Source: Thermocladium sp. (GTDB lineage Archaea; Thermoproteota; Thermoprotei; Thermoproteales; Thermocladiaceae). Taken from it: a stretch of DNA of 64,000 bases. The stretch spans positions 18,890 through 82,889 of the forward strand of contig JAGDXC010000010.1 in NCBI GenBank assembly GCA_023269935.1, in the 5' to 3' direction. The position numbers were made by a program, and so were the translations under genes. Positions 34,270 to 42,671 of the stretch are shown piece by piece (the first letter of the stretch is position 1; every line of letters starts with the position of its first letter). Under the pieces are notes generated by a model. The model did not search any database and was not told the DNA's origin. It saw nothing but the letters and a program-made list of their open reading frames with translations.

Positions 34270-35121
34270 ATGCTTAAAAATCAATCCGATGGTGGTAAAG
34301 CCATGGGCGAATTAACAATAGTTGTTCCAGTTAAGGCAGCCGTGCCGAATATAACGGCGGTTAGGCTTGATCCTAATACCCATAATTTAGTTAGGGAGGG
34401 CGTTCCATTAATGATTAATCCATATGATAGAAATGCATTGGAGTTGGCGCTCAAGATAAAGGATAGATTTGGTGGAAAGGTGGTGACGATTTCCATGGCT
34501 CCCCCCAATGGCAAAGATTTCTTGGAATCCACGATAGGCATGGGCGCGGATGAGGCTATTCTAATAACGGATAGGGTATTCGCCGGGGCTGATACATTGG
34601 CTACGTCTCATGCAATAGCCAAATCCATCGCTAAATTATTTCCTAACTTTAACTTGATAATAATGGGTGAGGAAACCACGGACTCCACTACTGCTCACAT
34701 GCCGGCTCAAGTAGCATCATGGCTTGAGGTGCCTTTTGTTTATTATGCAACCGATGCTGAGCCTAACTTGAAGGATAATACAGTTAAGGTAACTAGGTAC
34801 TTGGAGGATGAGGGTCTAGTGGAGGAATTCATGTACAGCATGCCAATAATATTAAGCGTATACAGGAATAGTAATCCACCGAGGGATATCAGCTTAAATA
34901 GGAAAATAATGGCTAAGATGAATGGTCTAGTGAAGGTAATGACTAATAAGGAGCTAGGATTAAATCCGGAGTGCGTTGGATTAAAGGGATCCCCAACGAT
35001 AGTGGCTAAGATAGAGGATGCAAAGCCTCTCCCACGTAAGAAGCAAATATTCAAGGGTGATCCTAAGGAGGCTGCTAAGTGGCTTCTCGAGAATCTATCT
35101 AAGGAGGGGGTGATCAGGTAA
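34270..35121 (+). CDS. etfB: Electron-transfer flavoprotein beta subunit
   Basis: A 283-residue Etf beta subunit with VVPVKAAVPNITAVRLD near the N terminus, NPYDRNALELALKIKDRFGG and the EETTDSTTAHMPAQVASWL block, which lies beside the bifurcating FAD in related complexes. An ATG at 34303 (MGELTIVVP) matches the family start better; the ATG at 34270 has a GGTGAT ribosome-binding stretch and adds eleven residues. It overlaps etfA by one base (TAATG). Confidence 0.93.
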   Translation: MLKNQSDGGKAMGELTIVVPVKAAVPNITAVRLDPNTHNLVREGVPLMINPYDRNALELALKIKDRFGGKVVTISMAPPNGKDFLESTIGMGADEAILITDRVFAGADTLATSHAIAKSIAKLFPNFNLIIMGEETTDSTTAHMPAQVASWLEVPFVYYATDAEPNLKDNTVKVTRYLEDEGLVEEFMYSMPIILSVYRNSNPPRDISLNRKIMAKMNGLVKVMTNKELGLNPECVGLKGSPTIVAKIEDAKPLPRKKQIFKGDPKEAAKWLLENLSKEGVIR

Positions 35122-36161
35122 TGGTTTGCCCTGAATGGAACCCAGTTAATAAGGATGAATATAGGGGCATCTGGGTCTACGTGGAGCACATCAATGGCAA
35201 AATAAGCGAGGGAAGCCTTCAATTAATTGGGAAAGCCAGGGAGTTGGCGACCAAGATAGGAGTAGACGTGACGGCCATAATAGTTGGCGGCGACGTGAAG
35301 AGCATCATTAATGAGCCGATATATTATGGCGCAGATAAGGTGATTTATGTGGAGGACGATAGATTGGCTACATACATGCCTCACCTATATGCCGCATCAG
35401 TGGTGGAGTTAGCCAATAAATATAAGCCGGAGATAATATTATTCGCAGCAACTAAGAGAGGCAGGGAACTAGCTCCATATGTGGCTAACACGTTACGAAG
35501 CGGAATAACCGCTGACTGCACTGCTCTAGATGTAGATCCCAAAACACGCGACTTGGATCAGGTAAGGCCAACCTATGGCGGCAGCATCCTAGCCCACATA
35601 AGGACACCCACTAGAAGGCCTCAACTAGCTAGCGTTAGGCCTAATGTATTCCCTACGCCGCCGCGCGATGAATCGAAGAAGGGCGAGGTGATCCAGGAGA
35701 AGCTAAGCAAGTTACCGGAGCCCCGGGGCCGCTTCCTTGGATCCAAGCCAATAGTTGAGGAGGATGAGAGCGGCTTGCCTCCTGTGGAGAAATCCGATAT
35801 AGTGGTGGTGGCTGGGAAAGGCGTTAATGGCGTGGAGGGAGTCAAGCTCCTCACTGAGTTAGCCAAGTTATTGGGCGGAACTATTGGCGGCACCAAGAAG
35901 GTGACCGATGCTGGTTGGCTGCCAACTAGTAGGCAAATAGGACAAACTGGAAGGACAATTAGGCCAGGGCTATATATAGGCATGGGAGTCAGTGGGGCGA
36001 TTCAGCACGTGTTTGGAATAAATGAGTCAAAGATAATAGTTGCAGTTAATAGCGATCCCAATGCCCCCATATTTAACTACGTTGATTACGGAGTTGTGGG
36101 GGATTATAAGCAAGTTACAGAGGCTCTGTTGGAGTTGCTGCGTGAGCGTCGAAAGGCTTAG
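35121..36161 (+). CDS. etfA: Electron-transfer flavoprotein alpha subunit
   Basis: A 346-residue alpha subunit. Its C-terminal half carries the FAD-binding block (GQTGRTIRPGLYIGMGVSGAIQH, then AVNSDPNAPIF). Together with etfB it forms the dimeric flavoprotein at the heart of the operon. Start and stop codons overlap with etfB, so the subunits are made in step. Confidence 0.94.
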   Translation: MVCPEWNPVNKDEYRGIWVYVEHINGKISEGSLQLIGKARELATKIGVDVTAIIVGGDVKSIINEPIYYGADKVIYVEDDRLATYMPHLYAASVVELANKYKPEIILFAATKRGRELAPYVANTLRSGITADCTALDVDPKTRDLDQVRPTYGGSILAHIRTPTRRPQLASVRPNVFPTPPRDESKKGEVIQEKLSKLPEPRGRFLGSKPIVEEDESGLPPVEKSDIVVVAGKGVNGVEGVKLLTELAKLLGGTIGGTKKVTDAGWLPTSRQIGQTGRTIRPGLYIGMGVSGAIQHVFGINESKIIVAVNSDPNAPIFNYVDYGVVGDYKQVTEALLELLRERRKA

Positions 36162-36163
36162 CA

Positions 36164-36460
36164 ATGAGGATAACGGTAATACAGATACGAAATAAAGTTA
36201 TTTGGCTTATTGAATCTGAAGTAAAGATAGGTCCTGCATCAATCATTAAGATACAGTTAGGCCCGCGAGTAATAATGGAGATAGATAATAATGGGAAAAG
36301 AATGAATCTGGAGCTAGAGATCAATCAATCCCAATTGAGTTACCCCACGGAATTAATAATTGGAGGGGATAATCCCCTCATCGGTAAGTGTCGCAAGGAT
36401 TATAGAGGCATTACTTGCTTCATTGAGCAGCCTTGGAGCCTTCCTGGAAACGGCGAGTAA
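36164..36460 (+). CDS. Small protein attached to the Etf operon, unknown
   Basis: A 98-residue ORF two bases after etfA, hence almost certainly in the operon. It is rich in short beta strands (RITVIQIRNKVIWLIESEV, RVIMEIDNNGK) and has two cysteines near the end (GKCRKDYRGITCF). No family is recognised. An accessory or assembly role with the Etf complex is conceivable from position only. Confidence 0.65.
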   Translation: MRITVIQIRNKVIWLIESEVKIGPASIIKIQLGPRVIMEIDNNGKRMNLELEINQSQLSYPTELIIGGDNPLIGKCRKDYRGITCFIEQPWSLPGNGE

Positions 36461-36491
36461 ACGTTATTAAATTATAGATAATTTAGAATAC

Positions 36492-37376
36492 ATGGAATCG
36501 CTGCCTCAAACATTTATCAAGATACTGGAATCCTTGGTTGAGCTTCACAGCAATTATAAGAGGCCAATAAAGAGCAAGGAGATAGCGGTTCGCCTTGGAA
36601 TGAATGAAGGAACCGTGCGTAATATAATGATATCGCTAAGGGCTATGGGCTTCATAGATAGCAAGACAGGTCCATATGGTGGCTTCACGCCCTCCCAGAA
36701 AGCAATGGAGCTGCTTAGGTCTCCATCAATGATGGCCGGCATAAGCGATATAGCACCATTATCAACCGATAAGGGTGGGGTCACCATGTATGCCACGAAC
36801 ATTGAATTACTGGATATGCTTAATCCATTCATAACAAAGGCCATAATAAAGGTCATGGGCAACTTAAGACAGCTTCAGCTTGGTTCATTAGTTAGGATAG
36901 GGCCAACCACAAATGCGCGAATAGTAATTGAGGGCCAGGTCGTGGATAAGAATGAACAGATGAGGGAAATAGTGATATCCATAAGGAAATTCATCTCGAT
37001 ACCTAAGGTTAAGGTTAAGGAAATATCCAGCAAGAATGTGCTGGTCATATCTAGGATTGAGCCTTTATACAAGGCGGCAAGGATTTTCTCCGAGAAGAAA
37101 ATAAGAGCGCTCCCAGTTATAGATATAGATGGCAAATTGGTGGGTCTTATAACAAGTACCGATGTAGCTAGGGCATATGCGGAAGGCAACTTAAATGCAG
37201 TAGTTGAGCAATATATGAGACCTGAGGTACCCCTCATAAGGGAAGATGATGATGTTTACGATGCTATAACTCTCATGATGGATAAAAACATCGGCAGACT
37301 AGTAGTTATAGACGTTAAAGGCAATCCCATAGGCATAGTGACTCGAACAGATGTTCTTAAGCTATTCGTTAAGTGA
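36492..37376 (+). CDS. Winged-helix protein with two CBS domains
   Basis: A 294-residue putative regulator. An N-terminal winged helix (about 5-75, with KSKEIAVRLGMNEGTVRNIMISLRAMGFI) is followed by a middle domain and two CBS domains (about 175-235 and 238-294). CBS pairs bind adenosyl ligands such as AMP, ATP or SAM, so it may sense energy state. It follows the Etf operon by 31 bases on the same strand and is a candidate regulator of it; this is inference. Confidence 0.85.
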   Translation: MESLPQTFIKILESLVELHSNYKRPIKSKEIAVRLGMNEGTVRNIMISLRAMGFIDSKTGPYGGFTPSQKAMELLRSPSMMAGISDIAPLSTDKGGVTMYATNIELLDMLNPFITKAIIKVMGNLRQLQLGSLVRIGPTTNARIVIEGQVVDKNEQMREIVISIRKFISIPKVKVKEISSKNVLVISRIEPLYKAARIFSEKKIRALPVIDIDGKLVGLITSTDVARAYAEGNLNAVVEQYMRPEVPLIREDDDVYDAITLMMDKNIGRLVVIDVKGNPIGIVTRTDVLKLFVK

Positions 37377-37386
37377 GTGATGCTTT

Positions 37387-37492
37387 CATCCTTATGGGTG
37401 GGGCATCCTCGCATAATGATGGTTTCCTGCCCCCTGGAAGCTCTATCCTCACGGGAGAGAACTTTTCGCGTCCTCAACCCCAGTAAGTTAAA
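37387..37492 (+). repeat. 106-bp repeated element, copy 2
   Basis: It is the inverse of 22105-22210, with about three differences. Read on the plus strand it begins CATCCTTATGGGTGGGG and ends CAGTAAGTTAAA. Immediately after it lies a right-end hairpin (37503-37535) in the same direction, so 37387-37535 may be one compact non-autonomous element of about 150 bp with both ends. Copy 1 lacks the second hairpin. Confidence 0.75.
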
Positions 37493-37502
37493 AGAGGGAA
37501 TA

Positions 37503-37535
37503 AGCCTCGCCCATTTAAGGCGGGAAGGAGGTCAG
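37503..37535 (+). repeat. IS605-type right-end hairpin next to copy 2
   Basis: AGCCTCGCCCATTTAAGG followed by CGGGAAGGAGGTCAG. It is the same motif as at 8891, 26720 and 54402. It lies ten bases after the 106-bp element. Confidence 0.6.
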
Positions 37536-37582
37536 ATATGGGTTCCGTAAAATTAAAAATAGGTTCCTTTCTTGGTTCATAA

Positions 37583-38692
37583 GTGGATATACGAACATCG
37601 GTGATAATGGCATCGCGCGTGATATATGCTGTTCAATGGTTTGTTTTAGCGCCGCCAATAGCGGAGATACAGGCTACATTTAATATACCGAGCTACTTAG
37701 TTGGTTGGGTTCCCCTCTCCTTCTTTATAGGTGCTGCTTTGCTTCAAGTGCCTTCAGCTTATATCTCGTCTCGTCTTGGAGCCAAGAGAACGTTAATAAT
37801 TGGGATGATAATACTAGGCGCATTCACTTCACTTGCCGGTTTATCCTCTAGCTTATGGCAATTATTGGCATTACGAGCAATATCTGGGGTAGGTGCTGCA
37901 TTGTTCTTTTCATCGGCTGCCTATGCATTAGTTGAATTAAATAAGGGCAAGGAAGGCATAGTCATGGGACTTTATAATGCATTTTACGGCGTTGGTAGTC
38001 TAGTAGGCTTATTATGGGGATATATGGATGATCTACTTGAGTGGAGGATAGCCACAATAGTAGCGGGGGCATTGGCCATAATCATGGGACTCGTAGATCT
38101 ATATGCGTTAAGAGGCTTCGAGCGTAGGCCAACCTACGCCATTGGAAACATAAGGAGATCACTGGGCATAGCAATAGGAATAAGCGGTGTATGGGGTGCA
38201 TACTATGTGGTAAGCGAATTATTACCATACCAAGTAGCTCGCTTATTTGGTTATGGGTCATTTCATGCCGGTTTAATAGCTGAAGGACTAATTGTGGCGT
38301 CAATATTAGGGGGCTTTATGACTAATGCATTCTTTAACAGGGCAAGCGATAAGTTGCGGCTCCTTATAATAGTCACTATTGCATCATCTCTTCCGTTATA
38401 TTTCATGTGGATCAGCGATCCCATCATTGAGTTCTTGCTGGGCGCCTTATCCGGCTTCTTTAACGATATGGCTTTCTCTGTTGCATATGCAATAACGGCG
38501 ACTCGGGGAGGCGCCTTATCCTTGGCGTTTGTTAATTTCATGAACATGATAATAGGAATATGGTTGCAGCCCCTCTTCACTGCCGTATCTGCATATTATG
38601 GCTATTTGATTGGGTGGGTGGTGGTGACAACGGTATCCCTGTTATTAGCTGCACCATTAATTAATGAGTCAAGAATTGGAAATAAGGCCTAG
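37583..38692 (+). CDS. MFS transporter
   Basis: A 369-residue membrane protein with about twelve helices. The loop after TM2 (SSRLGAKRTLIIGM) and SGVGAALFFSSAAYALVEL are typical of the MFS. Start is GTG at 37583. The substrate is not deducible. It differs clearly from the MFS proteins at 18920 and 48467. Confidence 0.88.
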   Translation: MDIRTSVIMASRVIYAVQWFVLAPPIAEIQATFNIPSYLVGWVPLSFFIGAALLQVPSAYISSRLGAKRTLIIGMIILGAFTSLAGLSSSLWQLLALRAISGVGAALFFSSAAYALVELNKGKEGIVMGLYNAFYGVGSLVGLLWGYMDDLLEWRIATIVAGALAIIMGLVDLYALRGFERRPTYAIGNIRRSLGIAIGISGVWGAYYVVSELLPYQVARLFGYGSFHAGLIAEGLIVASILGGFMTNAFFNRASDKLRLLIIVTIASSLPLYFMWISDPIIEFLLGALSGFFNDMAFSVAYAITATRGGALSLAFVNFMNMIIGIWLQPLFTAVSAYYGYLIGWVVVTTVSLLLAAPLINESRIGNKA

Positions 38693-38731
38693 TAGTTTAG
38701 AAGCTCATTGCGCTTAGGGAAACCATATCGG

Positions 38732-39703
38732 CTATGGTATGGATAATAATCTCGAGACTATTATGGATGCAATTATTATTGCTAGGATAATGATCCTATG
38801 ATTAAATGGACCAGCCCATAATCCCTTTAGTTCCTTCCAATTTCCTGCCCCACTATTTCTCAGCAGCGGTATTGTTAATTTTATTGAGAATGGCATTACT
38901 AGTAACGCGAGTAACGATGTGTAGGGCAAGTAACCAATTATCGCTGAGATAATTATTATTATATATATTAGCATCGTGGAGATTACGGCTAAGTATCCAG
39001 TTCTCCTTAGTCCTAACATTAATGCGATGGTTTTCTTGCCGAATTCTCGACTAGCATCTATTTCTATCGCGCCGGAGCCTAGCAATATTATGAATGTAAA
39101 GAGCCCATTTATTAATCCAACCAGTAGAGGTGCCCAGCTGAATATCGTTGCTTGAACCATGAATGAGCCTAGAGAGACTAGGGGCCCCATAGATAGTAAA
39201 GCCACGGCCTCGCCTATACCTTTATAATGGAGCCTTAATCCCTCGCTGTAGAGGACTCCAAATAGGAATCCGGCTAAGGCTATTATGAGGATTACCCATG
39301 TGGTGTTAATTGCTAAGTATATCCCCATTATACCTGAAATTACTAAAAGGAGATACCCAGCCCGCTTCACTGACTTGGGATCTAGTCCCAAATTTATTAT
39401 TGGATGAATCCTATGAGGTAATCCCCGTGATATATGTGCCACATCTAGGCCAGTCTTATACTCAGAGTAATCATGAACTAAGTTAACCCCAGCCTGCGCT
39501 AGGACTATTCCAGCCACGGTTATAACATAGTAAAGTATGTTTATTTTGGCATATAAGTAAAAGGATAGAGATGCTCCCAATGTGACGGAGGCAAACGCAC
39601 TAGTTAATGTTGATGGACTAGTCGCTATCACCCACGTACGTATTTTTCCAATTAATCCATCTCCATTGGCTTCCATAGAATTATTTGCCTTTGCTCCGCT
39701 CAT
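38732..39703 (-). CDS. UbiA-family prenyltransferase (MenA-like)
   Basis: A 323-residue membrane prenyltransferase with about eight helices. The two Asp-rich motifs are present: NLVHDYSEYKTGLD (first) and the looser IDASREFGKKT (second). The pattern resembles MenA, which adds a polyprenyl chain in menaquinone synthesis, and Thermoproteales use menaquinone-type quinones. Other UbiA roles such as archaeal lipid synthesis are possible but less well supported. It converges on the MFS gene. Confidence 0.85.
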   Translation of the reverse strand: MSGAKANNSMEANGDGLIGKIRTWVIATSPSTLTSAFASVTLGASLSFYLYAKINILYYVITVAGIVLAQAGVNLVHDYSEYKTGLDVAHISRGLPHRIHPIINLGLDPKSVKRAGYLLLVISGIMGIYLAINTTWVILIIALAGFLFGVLYSEGLRLHYKGIGEAVALLSMGPLVSLGSFMVQATIFSWAPLLVGLINGLFTFIILLGSGAIEIDASREFGKKTIALMLGLRRTGYLAVISTMLIYIIIIISAIIGYLPYTSLLALLVMPFSIKLTIPLLRNSGAGNWKELKGLWAGPFNHRIIILAIIIASIIVSRLLSIP

Positions 39704-39857
39704 TTGCCTCGGCCTTGGCTAGTATTCAATGACATACTTAAAAATTTTTAATTGACAAGACCTCATGGCTGATCCCTTACAGCATTAAAACTTTTGCCAG
39801 CTATGATTTTCGTTTTTTACACGATTGCGTTATAAATGATTTAATCCCCATAGATCC

Positions 39858-40058
39858 ATGGCAATACTCCTCTATGATGATATGGATGATAATGTGGTAG
39901 AGCTGGTTAGAAAACTCATGCCTAGGGCGAAGCTGGTGCGAATAAACTCAATCGATGATGGACCAACACCGTTATTAATAACGGAGGACGGAATATTTAG
40001 CGGTTATGAAATATATAGTTATTTAAACGAGAAAATGATGAAACCAAGCGAGAAATAA
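39858..40058 (+). CDS. Small hypothetical protein, leaderless
   Basis: A 66-residue acidic ORF (MAILLYDDMDDNVVEL ... LITEDGIFSGYEIYSYL). Its pattern of a short strand, a helix and a second strand recalls a thioredoxin or glutaredoxin fragment, but no cysteines are present. A well placed TTATAAAT at 39830-39837, 25 bases before the ATG, argues that it is expressed as a leaderless mRNA. Confidence 0.65.
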   Translation: MAILLYDDMDDNVVELVRKLMPRAKLVRINSIDDGPTPLLITEDGIFSGYEIYSYLNEKMMKPSEK

Positions 40059-40245
40059 GATCTCTCCAACAACAGATAGAGGATAAGCATTGTTTCCTTT
40101 TGACCAGAAGTTAAGGAATAACCTTTCCCTTTTATAGCGGGTCCTCTATTATAGGAGCATCCATTTATTGTGTGCAGTAGATCATAGAGCATTGTGTTTA
40201 GGTTTTAGTAGCTTTGTTTAGGCTTTGTGGAAAGGTTTAAATAGG

Positions 40246-40267
40246 ATATTGATATCGGTATCGATAT
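40246..40267. promoter_or_regulatory. Near-palindromic operator at the padR start
   Basis: A 22-base dyad with arms ATATTGATAT and GTATCGATAT, two mismatches, lies between the TATA box TTTAAATA (40236-40243) and the ATG at 40266 and overlaps the start codon. This is a suitable site for autorepression by the PadR protein. Confidence 0.55.
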
Positions 40268-40691
40268 GTGGCCCACCATATTTAGAGGCGGTATAAGGAA
40301 AAAGGGAGGTCTCAGGATACTTGTTCTTCAAATGCTTCAAGAGTCTCCGAAGAATGGAGCGGAGATAATGGATGAAATAGAAAGGATAACTTGGGGATGG
40401 TGGCGCCCCTCCCCTGGCTCTATTTATCCATTATTATCCTCACTCGTGGAGGAGGGTCTAGCAGTTAAATTGAGTGACGGCAGGTATAAATTAACCGATA
40501 AGGGAATAGCAGAAGCATCAGAGTATAGTGAATTGTTTTCCTGGCCCATTAAGCCGAGGACTATGGATGATATACTGAATGAGATGGAAAGCTACATATC
40601 CTATATGGAGGATATGGGCAAGGATAAGATAATGCAGTATAAGAATAGAATAGAGGAGATAAGGGCTAGGCTAGAGAGGCTGATAGAATGA
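40266..40691 (+). CDS. PadR-family transcription regulator
   Basis: A 141-residue protein with a winged helix (LRILVLQMLQESPKNGAEIMDEIE, GWWRPSPGSIYPLLSSLVEEGLA) and a C-terminal helical dimerisation tail. PadR repressors commonly control neighbouring efflux genes. The gene overlaps the ABC ATPase by four bases. A TATA box and dyad at its start suggest autoregulation of the whole operon. Confidence 0.92.
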   Translation: MWPTIFRGGIRKKGGLRILVLQMLQESPKNGAEIMDEIERITWGWWRPSPGSIYPLLSSLVEEGLAVKLSDGRYKLTDKGIAEASEYSELFSWPIKPRTMDDILNEMESYISYMEDMGKDKIMQYKNRIEEIRARLERLIE

Positions 40692-41683
40692 GCGCAATAA
40701 AGGCCATTAATTTAACGAAAAGGTACGGAACGCTAGTTGCAGTTGATCACATAAATTTCGAGGTATCGATTGGGGAAATATTCGGTCTGCTCGGTCCCAA
40801 TGGAGCTGGCAAAAGCACTACAATAGGTATGCTGACCACGCTAGTTAAGCCCACAGAGGGTACGGCCTTGGTTAATGGCTATGACATAGTGAAGCAAGCG
40901 TCGAAAGTTAGACAATCAATAGGAGTTGTTTTACAGGAGTACACGGCCGATGAAGACTTAACGGGATGGGAAAACCTAATGCTAGCGGCATCATTGTATG
41001 GCATTCCAAAGAACGTCGCCAAGGAACGAGCGAAGGAATTGTTAGATATGGTTGAATTAACGTCGGCTGCTAATAAAAAAGTGGAAAACTACTCCGGAGG
41101 CATGAGGAGGCGGCTCGAGATAGCCATGGGGCTAATAAATAGGCCTCGCATACTTTTCCTTGATGAACCAACATTAGGATTAGATGTGCAGACCAGAGCA
41201 GCTATCTGGTCCTATATAACCAAGTTAAAGACCGAGTATAATATGACCATTCTAGTGACCACTCATTACCTAGAGGAGGCAGATGCCTATTGTGATAGGA
41301 TAGCTATAATAGATAGGGGCAAGATAGCCAGGATAGGCACTCCTAAGGAATTGAAGGAGAGTTTAGGAGGGGACATAGTTACCCTGCAAATAGTGGGCGA
41401 CATTGATCTTGCAAAGGAAATAATAGCCAGCATGGATGGCGCTGGCGAGATGCGTGTCGCTGGGGATACCATATGGATGAGCGTGAAGGATGGAGGATAC
41501 ATGGCTCCAAAAATATTGGAGTCTCTGAATAAGAATGGCATAAAGGTATTGAAAATATCAATAACGCAGCCAACTATGGATGAGGTCTACATGAAGTACA
41601 CAGGCAAGAGTCTCCGGGAAGAACAATCAAATTGGGAGGAAGCTTTTTCAACTATGAGAACCATAAGAAAGGCGAGATCATAA
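40688..41683 (+). CDS. ABC-2 exporter ATPase, DrrA-like
   Basis: A 331-residue ATPase. Walker A is GPNGAGKST, the signature is YSGGMRRRLEIAMGL, Walker B is ILFLDEPTLGLD and the switch is TTHYLEEAD. The C-terminal 100 residues form the DrrA-type regulatory domain. With the next gene it makes a drug or lipid exporter under PadR control. Confidence 0.92.
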   Translation: MSAIKAINLTKRYGTLVAVDHINFEVSIGEIFGLLGPNGAGKSTTIGMLTTLVKPTEGTALVNGYDIVKQASKVRQSIGVVLQEYTADEDLTGWENLMLAASLYGIPKNVAKERAKELLDMVELTSAANKKVENYSGGMRRRLEIAMGLINRPRILFLDEPTLGLDVQTRAAIWSYITKLKTEYNMTILVTTHYLEEADAYCDRIAIIDRGKIARIGTPKELKESLGGDIVTLQIVGDIDLAKEIIASMDGAGEMRVAGDTIWMSVKDGGYMAPKILESLNKNGIKVLKISITQPTMDEVYMKYTGKSLREEQSNWEEAFSTMRTIRKARS

Positions 41684-42549
41684 TGGAGAAGCAAGATCTT
41701 AGCCCACTTCATGGATTATGGGCATTAACCAATAGGGAGCTTAAGAAGTGGTATAAAGCACCATTCATACTGCTCTTATCATTAGTTCAGCCAGTGCTTT
41801 GGTTAGGACTATTCGGTAAGGCAATGAATATAGGCAACATGTTTACATCGGGGCTTAACATTCCCGGGCTCAATATACCGAAGCAAGTGATTGATCAAAT
41901 AGGGACTGAGCTCATAAAGAACACATTTGGAACATCGGATTACTTCTCATTCTTGGCGGCAGGCATGTTATCCTTCATAGTATTATTCACGTCAATGAAT
42001 AGCGGTATGATGATTGTATGGGATAGGAGACTTGGATTCCTCAATAAATTATTGACAACTCCTGTATCTCGTGGATCCATAATAATGGGTAAGGTACTAT
42101 CTGCAGTAATAAGATCCCTAGTTCAAGCCACAATAGTCCTCGTAATAGCCGTACTGCTCGGCATGCAGTTCAAGCCGGGCTTATCGGCGCTGGATATAGC
42201 TGGAACATATGCCGCGCTATTCCTAATGTCGCTTGGTTTATCGTCATTATTCATAATGCTCGCTTTAAGATCAACGAGTTGGGAATCCCAAATGGCCATA
42301 ATGAACCTACTTAATTTGCCGCTATTATTCGCCAGTAATTCATTCTATCCAGTTAAGTTAATGCCATCATGGCTGAAGCCAATAGTTGAGATTAACCCCA
42401 TAAGTTATGCTAACGATATATCCAGGCAATTATTGCTGGGCGCAACGGGCATGACTAGCATATGGTTTGATTTCGCGTTCCTAATAGCGTTTGCAGCAAT
42501 ATTCTCAGCACTTGGCATAGTGCTTTCATGGAGATTCCTCAATTCATAA
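41683..42549 (+). CDS. ABC-2 exporter permease, DrrB-like
   Basis: About 288 residues from the ATG at 41683, which overlaps the ATPase stop codon (TAATG); an upstream ATG at 41632 would lie deep inside the ATPase gene. Six hydrophobic helices, with the ABC-2 block LNKLLTTPVSRGSIIMGKVLSA and NPISYANDISRQLLLG. The transported compound is unknown. It closes the padR-ATPase-permease operon. Confidence 0.9.
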   Translation: MEKQDLSPLHGLWALTNRELKKWYKAPFILLLSLVQPVLWLGLFGKAMNIGNMFTSGLNIPGLNIPKQVIDQIGTELIKNTFGTSDYFSFLAAGMLSFIVLFTSMNSGMMIVWDRRLGFLNKLLTTPVSRGSIIMGKVLSAVIRSLVQATIVLVIAVLLGMQFKPGLSALDIAGTYAALFLMSLGLSSLFIMLALRSTSWESQMAIMNLLNLPLLFASNSFYPVKLMPSWLKPIVEINPISYANDISRQLLLGATGMTSIWFDFAFLIAFAAIFSALGIVLSWRFLNS

Positions 42550-42671
42550 AATTAAATAATGATCTGCGTTCCATTTAAGTAGCTGCCTTTAATTTGTATC
42601 AGAGGAGATTCATCGCTTTTTGGTCATATGGTTCGGAAAAATTATTAACCCATATTATTGACGGTTCATGA

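Noticed and set aside
41632..41682. Upstream start of the ABC-2 permease at 41632
   Set aside because: It would overlap the ATPase by 52 bases, whereas the ATG at 41683 overlaps its stop codon by one base and matches the usual DrrB start.
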